From Certhia americana (lineage: Eukaryota; Chordata; Aves; Passeriformes; Certhiidae): a stretch of DNA of 64,000 nucleotides. This document shows positions 51,801 through 61,027 of this stretch, piece after piece. Where the stretch lies: contig CM031858.1 in assembly GCA_018697195.1 (NCBI GenBank), forward strand, positions 108,934,944 to 108,998,943, read 5' to 3'. Under the pieces are notes generated by a model. It was not told where the DNA came from. It ran no database searches and was given only the letters and a program-made list of their open reading frames with translations. Both the position numbers and the translations under genes were made by a program. The first letter of the stretch is position 1; each line of letters opens with the position of its first letter.

Positions 51801-52924
51801 TCACAAATCTTTGCTGTTTCATTTCATACCTCATAAATATTTTCTAATTCAGATGAAAACCACTAGGTTGCAATAATAGGCAGTTGTTTATGTGACCAAG
51901 CTGCCATCTCAGACATGATCTGGAATCAAAAATTGAGTCTTCAGTTGATAAAAGTGTTGAGTACTGAAGCTACAGGATGCACCACTACTCTTTTTCATAG
52001 CAAAATGATTCTACACATAGGGTAAGATGTACCATTCCTATGTTGTTACAGCTGAACCCAAAAATGTGAGAAACCACTATTGTGCTAAGATTTAGTAGAT
52101 GAGCCAGAAACTTCCAGGTTGTTTTAAGTAGCATTTCCTTGGTTTATTGGAAAAGAAAAATCATCTATGTCATGTACGCTATAAATTGGGAAATGTATGC
52201 TTTCTACACAATGTCTAGGGAAACTTTTTAAATTCAAGTGCCTAGAATAAATTTCAGTGAATTGCCTTAAACTTTCCTCATAAATATAAAATTTTAAACA
52301 GAATAAATTTGTTAAGAGAAATGGGACCTTCCATTGCATACATAATTTGTTGCTGGCTCGTTATCTGCTTTCTAGCTTTTATGGAACTTCTTTTAAATCA
52401 GTTGAGAACATTCATTACTTGTCAACTATAATAATTATGTATTTTCCTGTTGTGTATAAAAGCCTTCACCTTAAGAGGTCATTGAATTAGTATTGTTTGT
52501 AACTGTGTCATCTTCAAAGTTCTTAGTCATGAGGCTCTTTTATGCATCACAACTTTCATAATGGAAGACTGGAGAAATTCTTAAAATAGATGGGAATGAA
52601 GAATTCCAGATTGTTTAAATTCTAGTTTCTCTTCATGGAGAAGATGAAATTAAGAGCAAAAAAGCAGAGTCTATCATGATTTTAATTTTTGTTAAATAAA
52701 CCAGTTTTGTCTTTTCTCAATAACCATTATAAACTCAGCAATTCTTGTCATATTGTTCACAAATAATTGACACATTTGCTTGTGCAGTATGCTCATGCAT
52801 ACATGGTCTTATTCTTCAAACAGACCATTATCCTAGGATTAATCATATAGTAAGGTACAGTACACTCTGAACAAGCACATGATACTTTCTTGAGTGTCAT
52901 ATCCTTACCTCTTCCTTTTCTTCC
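51801..52924. other. AT-rich unique sequence, no gene recognised
   Basis: No exon or repeat recognised. Confidence 0.4.
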
Positions 52925-53018
52925 TATTATGTTCGGCCTCCTCCCCAATCTTAGTTGGCTTACGCCCGAATTACTCCGAACCTCCTTAGGGCGATCCCCG
53001 TCCAAGCTGGCTGAGTAG
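52925..53018. other. CpG-rich sequence at the left edge of the assembly gap
   Basis: Composition changes abruptly here. Six CpG dinucleotides fall within about 75 bp (52933-53018), while the neighbouring kilobases have almost none. On the minus strand one frame stays open from the gap through this segment (residues such as DGDRPKEVRSNSG and GRRPNIIGRKGRG) up to a consensus 5' splice site, GAG|GTAAGG, with the exon side ending at 52909. This could be the end of a CpG-island exon, or the edge of a GC-rich retroviral insertion. I do not recognise the peptide. Confidence 0.35.
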
Positions 53019-53773
53019 NNNNNNNNNNNNNNNNNNNNNNNNNNNNNNNNNNNNNNNNNNNNNNNNNNNNNNNNNNNNNNNNNNNNNNNNNNNNNNNNNN
53101 NNNNNNNNNNNNNNNNNNNNNNNNNNNNNNNNNNNNNNNNNNNNNNNNNNNNNNNNNNNNNNNNNNNNNNNNNNNNNNNNNNNNNNNNNNNNNNNNNNNN
53201 NNNNNNNNNNNNNNNNNNNNNNNNNNNNNNNNNNNNNNNNNNNNNNNNNNNNNNNNNNNNNNNNNNNNNNNNNNNNNNNNNNNNNNNNNNNNNNNNNNNN
53301 NNNNNNNNNNNNNNNNNNNNNNNNNNNNNNNNNNNNNNNNNNNNNNNNNNNNNNNNNNNNNNNNNNNNNNNNNNNNNNNNNNNNNNNNNNNNNNNNNNNN
53401 NNNNNNNNNNNNNNNNNNNNNNNNNNNNNNNNNNNNNNNNNNNNNNNNNNNNNNNNNNNNNNNNNNNNNNNNNNNNNNNNNNNNNNNNNNNNNNNNNNNN
53501 NNNNNNNNNNNNNNNNNNNNNNNNNNNNNNNNNNNNNNNNNNNNNNNNNNNNNNNNNNNNNNNNNNNNNNNNNNNNNNNNNNNNNNNNNNNNNNNNNNNN
53601 NNNNNNNNNNNNNNNNNNNNNNNNNNNNNNNNNNNNNNNNNNNNNNNNNNNNNNNNNNNNNNNNNNNNNNNNNNNNNNNNNNNNNNNNNNNNNNNNNNNN
53701 NNNNNNNNNNNNNNNNNNNNNNNNNNNNNNNNNNNNNNNNNNNNNNNNNNNNNNNNNNNNNNNNNNNNNNNNN
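53019..53773. other. Assembly gap (755 Ns)
   Basis: Unresolved bases. The left flank is CpG-rich and the right flank is ordinary AT-rich sequence, so the composition boundary lies within the gap. GC-rich content is a common reason for such gaps in short-read bird assemblies. The long open frame apparently crossing it is made of Ns and has no meaning. Confidence 1.
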
Positions 53774-55556
53774 ATCAACAAAGGAGAGAAAAGCAATCTC
53801 TAAAATCTCCTATTGGTCACTGCCCCTTTTCCACTTCACAGACTATCTACCAAGTCAGTAAAAGTTGCTACTTTTTGCACAAGTTTGTTTATCTTTCTGT
53901 CTTTGTGCTGTATGTTCAATTAAAGGTCAGGATCTATGCCTATAATCTTCTTCTGAGATAATAGCTAAACTTAATAGGGTATCTTCTTTATAATACTGAC
54001 AGTCTATCACTGCTGATTCCTCATGGTAGCTATACTGTGTACCTCATCATTCTGCTGGATCGTCTTTAAAATCCCATTTGTACCATTTGGGTCAGGTCAG
54101 GAAGACTAATGGCTCTAATCTCGTTGGAATGATATTATTAATCTTGAAGCAGGTGAGGAGCAAGATGCTTTCTCCTAGCAAAGAACTCAAGACTTCAGTT
54201 CTGTAGAGGGTAATCCCAGGTTTACTGCACATGGGAGAATGACTCAAAGATTAAACTATCATTTTCTTGTCATTTTAAACCTGTATGTTATTTTCAATCA
54301 ATTTCAGAAACCTAAAATGAAGGATTAAAGTTTCTATTTCCAGTTTCAAACAGATTGTTTTAAATTCTCTTAATGTGTTTTTAGCAAATAAAGCAGAAGT
54401 AAATAGGGGTAGCTATGAATCACAGCAGTATTTCTCTGTGCTGAGCTCTTTGCTTCTGGGCATAACAGGTGCATATTTGCTGATGCCTAGAAATTTGAGA
54501 AATTAAATTAACATTTAATGCTAGATTCAGCAAACTACATGTTTAAATTTCAAGACCTTTCTGTTTTTTTTAAAAGCCACTAACAACTGTTGCAGTCATT
54601 CTCACTTCAGAACATTCAACCCAGATTTTTTAGATTTCCAAAATGCTGTATGTCTGTATCTATTTTTGTTGTAACCATTTCAGTGGGTACTGATTCAGAG
54701 GTAAGCTTCACTGGTTTGTGAAAAAGAATGTTAGCAAAGAACAGGGAAGAATATCAGGCTTTTGTTTCCTCTCTGTTTGGGTTCCCATGCACAATCACCT
54801 GGAAAATGGATTGGCTAAGCCTACTGTACCTGGCCAAGGAGCTACTGTAAGTTATACCTCCATATGAGAAACATTGATAAAGTACCAGAGTACAGCACCA
54901 TTCCTAGAAAGGCCTCAAAATAGCCTTTTGTAAAGACAGATAGGTTTGTGGCCACTGAGATTTTCCCATTTTCAGAAGTCTTTTGGTCTTCTAATTGCAG
55001 TTTCCTGAGTTCCTTGCTTTTAGTCCTCCGAGCTGCATTAAGCTGGCACAGACTGAGTACTTATAACTCCAAATGGGTTTTGAAGCACCAGCTGAAGAGC
55101 AGTGCACATGGTGGATGTTCCTTAATACTCAAGGCTTAGACCCCAACTCTTGTTTCCGCGCACTGGATTGCTCCCAGCCATGTGAATGATTCCAGCTTTG
55201 CTGGGATTTCCTTGGGTACAAACAGAAATTCAGACCATGCCAGATAAATTAAGCAGAGGTAATTGAGGAAAATTCAGCATAACACATACTTTATATTAAC
55301 CTGTCCACTAGATGGAATTGTGACATCTAGAGAAATAAGATGGAGGGAGGGAACCAATTGTTCCCCTTCCTGGCTTGAACATGTCTATCTAAAAATGTTA
55401 CTAATATTTTGAATATTTCATTTGAAAATGAAACAGTTGTCGTGCACAGTGTAGTGTGGTCCGATTTGAGTCAAATGAATCTTAAATAAACTTTACTGGA
55501 ATAGAAACCAATGGATTTAAAAACCTGTATTCTTTAGGAAAATACTACCTTATTAC

Positions 55557-55558
<2 letters not shown>

Positions 55559-55601
<43 letters not shown>
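55559..55601. repeat. (TTA)n microsatellite
   Basis: About fourteen uninterrupted TTA units, with one imperfect unit (CTG) just upstream. Probably length-polymorphic. Confidence 0.97.
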
Positions 55602-55602
<1 letters not shown>

Positions 55603-57228
55603 TTCCATTTTTCACTTTTAAGATTTGAACATTTGGTGATTTTTTCACACTCAAAATTACTTCTATCCTCACCTGTATTGCTCAAAAGCTTTTAAATGGC
55701 ACAAAATCTTTCTTTTTGTAAAAAAAATGTTCTGTATAACAATGCTTTTAATAAATTGATATTTTTCAAGAAAAGAAAAGCAATTGAAACTGAGACACCA
55801 TTTTCCTTCTTAGCTTTATAGTGGAATGAAATAAGATTTGCAAAATGCTTTCTAAAATGGAAAATTTTGAATTCTCAGTACCAAGAGTTTAGACATGAAA
55901 TGTTTTTTCTAAGTATCAGTATAATAAAAATAACATGCATTAAAGCTGATCAAAGGAGTGGTAAACTTCTAACAAACCTTATGCCTAGATGACCTTGGCA
56001 TTCCTATGAAGACAAAGCTATTGCCTAAAAAAAAAATCAAGTTCAGTGTCATTTCATGAGCTTAGAAAGTATTTTCTGACTCTTCCTCCACCCTAACATA
56101 TAGACCCCTTTGATTTCACTTTCCAGGGATGCTGTTACATTTGGAATTTTCAGTGAAACCTTAGAAGGACAGGCTAAACACATTGCACAAAGCTCACTGA
56201 GAGACAGCTGGAGTACAAAGGTGCATATTGCGTCTGATCACTGAGGAGCATTCCATGTTTCAATTGGTGGAATTTAGTTCTTTCTCTTTGTGGGTGGGAA
56301 GAGGTTCCTTTTTGCTCCTCACAAAGATCTTCAGATACCAGGGACCAACTTGAGGTGGTAAAAGTTCTCCCTAAATATTACTGCCGAGTTATTAGTTATT
56401 GCTAATATTTGACTCTCACTCTTCAAAGACTTTCAGTAATCCCTAGCCCTATTCTGATGGAGGTTAAGGGAATGAAAAGAATTCAGGTATCTTGAGGGAC
56501 TTAGTGAAACATTCTCAGTGCTTCACAGGGCTGCATTCTTTCTTTAGGCTGCACCTGCATAAGGCAAGGACCCACCTTGCATTTCATTTTGGTAATGCTC
56601 ATTCCAATAAGAAAAATCAAGTGTAGGGTGAGACCTGACCTACACAAGATGTAAAGATCGGTATATTTAGGTCCACACTTTCTTACTCAGTTTCATGATT
56701 CCCAGTGCTCTTTGTCCATCTATATGATTTGAAAACAATTAGTAGTTTTAAGAGCACATTTTTTAGTAATGTTTCTTCCTTTTTGGTAAACCATATAAAT
56801 AGGTTACATATTAGGTACTAATTGAACAGAAACTCAATTTTATGTTTTGAAACCAAGTCAGCTGTGGGCTAAATTGTGTAACACATGTTCCTTTTCTTTC
56901 TAGGTCCAATTCAATTTGAAAGAGTTAAATTTAAATTTGAACAACGAAGCAATCGCTAATATTCCCTATTGTAATGTGGAACTAGTAAAGCACAGAAAAT
57001 AAGAGCAAGCTGTTCCCTATTCTGGCCACCGCTGCTTTGCCAGAATTATTTTGAAAGACCCAAGGCAGAATTTTTACTACTGATAAAAGAAAATTATTTC
57101 AAGTAAGAAAAAATTCCTCTTTTTATACTTACACTGCCAGTAAAGAAAAACATGCAAACAAGCAAACAATTATTCCCTACAAGCCATTTGTATAGAAAGC
57201 ATTTATTGAGTTAAATCCATAGGAAAGA

Positions 57229-57247
57229 CAAACAAACAAACAAACAA
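57229..57247. repeat. (ACAA)n short microsatellite
   Basis: About five units of the same motif as the array at 34079. Confidence 0.9.
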
Positions 57248-58229
57248 TAACCTCCAAGTTTAGCATTTTTTTTAGCTAATACATTTATTTCAGTGTAAAG
57301 CCATGGTTTAAAAATTAAGCAAGTATGCTTTCAGGGCTTTTCATTCCAGATAACACCATATGGTTATCACTTTTCTAATGGAGATGCAAAACACCCCATG
57401 GACTGCAATGAATGTTCTCTTTCTTTCTGACATGACACATGTTTATAGCAGAAATAGAACTGGTTTTCTTCCCTATTGTTACCTCTCCACAACGTGGAAG
57501 TATAGTAGGCAACTTTTTTACCTGCTTCAACCATTCTTCCTCTGTCCTGTGTGGTTAGTTGTCTTTTGCTTGGTAAATTTACGTATCGTTTGGAAATTAT
57601 ACCTTAGATCTGCTCCAGGCTCCTGGGGTTTTTTTGAGTAATATAAGACTGAACAAAATTGCCTGCAGCTCTTCTTCAACTTGCTTGGTAATGTCATTCT
57701 TCATTGTAAAGCCTCAATGCTTATTAGGCTCTTGAGTGAATCAAGCCCTTGCAATAATGGCCAAAAAATATTTCATCAAGCCATCAGGAAATCTGAGCTT
57801 CTGTGTGAAGAGAAACTCTTAGGAGCTGCTAAAGCGAGAAGTGGTATTATACAGATCACTGAAATGTGGGCATCATCTTAGCCTTTTGGAAAACGTGATG
57901 AAAATTCAAAGACATACTGACACAATTTTGTAAAAGTAGTTAGTCTATTTCCTTCTCTCTTCATATATGCCTAATTTCTTCTGCAGAAATATGTGCATTC
58001 AGAGATTTGAATCCAACTAGAAGAGAAACAGCTGGACCTGTGATTAGGGAAATGGATTTTTTTATAAGAAATATTCTGAAAATATAAATTATATTGATAA
58101 AGTGAACCTTTGTCAAATCTCAAAATGATTTGCCATCTGAATAAAATTTCAAGACGTTTCAAATTCACTCCAAGATCATATTATTACAGGGATATGGTTT
58201 GTTTGGGAAAAATTACCAATTTTCTTGAT

Positions 58230-58622
58230 GCCTTCTGGAGGTTGACCTGGAACAGAGACTAGACAGCAAAAGGATAAAGCAGATACTTATTAAACAACAG
58301 GTACACCTGGGCCACACAACAGTCCAGCTGAACCACACTCAGGTTGCACACCAAAGTAGTCACACAATGGACAACTGATCACGAGGTGTCACATTTTTAT
58401 AAGTTCTGGTCCATTAACATATTAGAATCAATTGTCCAACCATAGCTTCAGGTTATGAAGCTCCATCCTCCTTGTTTTTCCTTTTCACTACACCGTTGTT
58501 TGTGTTCTTGGGCCTGAAAGTTGTTCTTCCCATCAAACTACAGAAGTAACTGTTTTGTCTGTCTACTCTGTGAAGAGAGCTTAGTAGCACTTAATATGAA
58601 ACCTAAAACTACCCACCAAAAC
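58230..58622 (-). mobile_element. Candidate endogenous retrovirus LTR
   Basis: On the minus strand the block has LTR layout. The right part is U3-like and ends at the edge in TGTTTTGGTGGGTAG. A TATA box (TATAAAAA, plus coordinates 58394-58401) follows. About 105 bp further on comes a degraded polyadenylation signal AATAAG (58286-58291), then a short T- and CT-rich U5-like segment. The segment 58255-58320, with GACAGCAAAAGGATAAAGC and GGTACACCTGGGCC, resembles text I recall from passerine LTRs read in antisense. No target-site duplication was found and both boundaries are approximate. No gag, pol or env remnant is visible next to it. Confidence 0.5.
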
Positions 58623-60360
58623 AGAACAAAATCTAAAAAATATAAAAGCTAAAACTTAAGACTTCATCTTACAAGGAAACAACATTTCCTTTCACAAAGG
58701 AAAATCTCCTCTTATGGGAAACACCCCAACAGATGTGCCAATGTAGCAATAAGAAGCTCCAAAATGAGGTTCAGTATGACATCTACATCATAAGTGAAAT
58801 TACAGTCAAAACCTTGCCCTTTTCAACGATGTCACCCATAAGTCAATATAAGTAGGAAAGCTCTGTCGGAAAAGAAAAGAAGAAATACAAATGAGTTTTA
58901 GCATCAAGTGGATTTTTTTTTTTTTTTTACTTTTCAGAAGAAAGTTTTGTTTAGGTGCGTGTTAAATTGTTCTCATTTGATAACCTAGATACCCTTAGAA
59001 GATGATGCAATTTTTTCAGGTATTGTTTCATGCCTAAAGCTATGGTTTAAGCTTATCTATTTTTTAAAAATCAGCTCACTGTTGTGACCATAAAAATCAA
59101 TAGCCAAAATTTTAAATATCACACTTTTTAAAAACAAATAGTAAATGGATTTTGGTCTCTGTGTGACTACAAACAGGTATCAAATTTATTTTCAGGCAGT
59201 AGAGCACACTCAAAATTTCTAAGTCTTCTAAGATCAGTCACTTGTTTGTTTATTTTCCTTCATTTGTGACCCTTTATAGATCATGATTCAACCTCATATA
59301 AAAATGTAGCAATCTCCTGTGTGTTCCAGGCAAAAGAAGTATTATTTTTATCAAGTGCAGCATCTATTTTTTTCCTCCTTTTAATGAAATTTAGAGGAAG
59401 AAAGGCAGGCAGACTCCATTGTCCAAACACGTCACTTCAGCTTCAAACAAGCAGCCTGGCATTTTTAAATATAGATAGAAAATATAAATTGAGCTCAATA
59501 GAAATTAAGGGAGAGGGAGAAAGGAGCATGAAATTAAATCACTGGTTTACTGTGACCTAAGAATATTGTTAAAAATAAGAGTCTTAATATGTCTTTCCTG
59601 TGGGTACATGAAGTGCAACAGTTATTGAGGGAGATTGCGATGACTCACACTAGATTGGAAAATGACAACTACAGAGGAAATGAGACCAAATCCCATGGTT
59701 CTTACGCCCTTTTTACTCAGGCAAGTTGCCACTGGCACAAAGAAAGCAGCATATGAGGGAACCATGGGAGTCAGGTTCCAAAATCATTTTCTTCCAATGC
59801 TAAGCTGCTCCCTGCAGCATACTCTGAATTGTTTTGTCCTATGGTGCCTAGGTGACACATGCAGTGAAACTGAAACCCTTAAGCAATCTCTATGTGCTGC
59901 TTAATTAGTCCATCGGTTTAATGTTTAAAATAAAAAGCCAAAACCTTTTAATGTTCTGGCTATTAAGCAGTTATTGCTGATATTCAAGCTCCATACCCTT
60001 TTCTTGCTTTCATCTCTTATAAGCTCACTATTACACGTTGCCTCAAGAGTGATCAAAATCACAGGCGGTACAGTGGACTCCCTTAATTTAACAACACTGC
60101 CCTCGTTACATTCCACCTCCAAGAAAGAGAAGTACTTGTCTCTCCTGTAGGTTGTCCTGTTGTGTTGGGAAGCATAAAATCTCTGATTCATTTCATTCAT
60201 CCTCAGACAGTTCAGTTTTGTTGCTGAATGACACCCACAAAGCAAATGCCTTCTTAGAGAACCACACAAACTAATGTCATATAGGCAAGGCTGATAACTC
60301 TATGGAGGTTTGGTGAAGATTTTTATAAAGGGATGGTGGTTGTACTGAGATTGTTAAAAT
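58623..60360. other. Sequence between the two LTR pieces
   Basis: No recognisable retroviral coding sequence. A T-run lies at about 58913-58928. It holds a 114-codon minus-strand frame (59925-60269), discussed under findings. I could not assign the rest. Confidence 0.4.
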
Positions 60361-61027
60361 TGAAGGGTGGGCTGGCCCTGGTTGGATGCCAGGTGCTCAT
60401 CAAGCCACTCTATCAGTTTCCTCCTCAGCTGGACAGGGGGAAGAAAAGACAACAAAAGGCTTGTTGGTTCGGTTAAGGACAGGGAGAGATCACTTGTCAA
60501 AAACCATAATGGGCAAAACAGACCCAACCTGGGGAAATTGATTAAATTAATTAGCAATAAAATCAGGGATAATGAGGAATAAACCCAAATCTTAACACCA
60601 CATTCCCTCTATGTCTTCCTTCTTCCTTAATTTAGCTTCATCCCTGATCTCTCCACCCCTTGTAGTGCAGGGTGCTAGGAACAGTCAGTTCATCATATAG
60701 TTTTTTCTGCTGCTACTTCCTGTTTCTTTCCCTTTCTCCAGCATGGGATTCTTCACAGAAGAGACAGTCCTCGATGAAATTCTCCAGTGTGAGTCCTTCC
60801 CACTGGGCTACGGTTCTTTACAATCTGCTCCAGTATGTCTCTTCCACAGGCTTCAGTCCTTCAGGAATAGGGTGTTACAGTGCATCCCCTTGATGGGGTC
60901 ATAAGTCCTACCCACAAATCTGATGCTCTGGGCTCCTCTCTCCATGGTCCACAGGTCCTACCAGGAATCCTCCTTCAGGCATCCATCTCCTCTGATGTGG
61001 TGTCCTGCACAGGCTGCAGATGGACAT
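60361..61027 (+). mobile_element. Passerine-type ERV LTR, 3'-truncated
   Basis: The block starts with TG at 60361 and continues through GGCTGGCCCTGGTTGGATGC, AGCTGGACAGGGGGAAG, ACAGGGAGAGATCAC and GGGCAAAACAGACCCAACC in the order I recall for an LTR family abundant in zebra finch and other songbirds (TguLTR5-like). The middle part, with CATGGTCCACAGG and a GATGTGGTGTCCTGCAC block, also fits. It stops at about 61027, in GGCTGCAGATGGACAT, and runs into unrelated AT-rich sequence. The 3' part of the LTR (TATA, polyadenylation signal, CA end) is therefore missing. There is no internal retroviral sequence, so it is a truncated solo LTR. The family name rests on memory alone. Confidence 0.75.

Larger units (their letters stand above)
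53774..58229. other. AT-rich unique sequence, no gene recognised
   Basis: No exon, RNA gene or transposon recognised. Two simple repeats are listed separately. A 93-codon plus-strand frame at 57360-57641 is rich in hydrophobic residues but has no recognisable domain and no matching splice sites. Confidence 0.45.

Noticed and set aside
52960..53796. A 278-codon minus-strand open frame
   Set aside because: Almost all of it is gap Ns. Only the flanking residues are real and they carry no recognisable motif.
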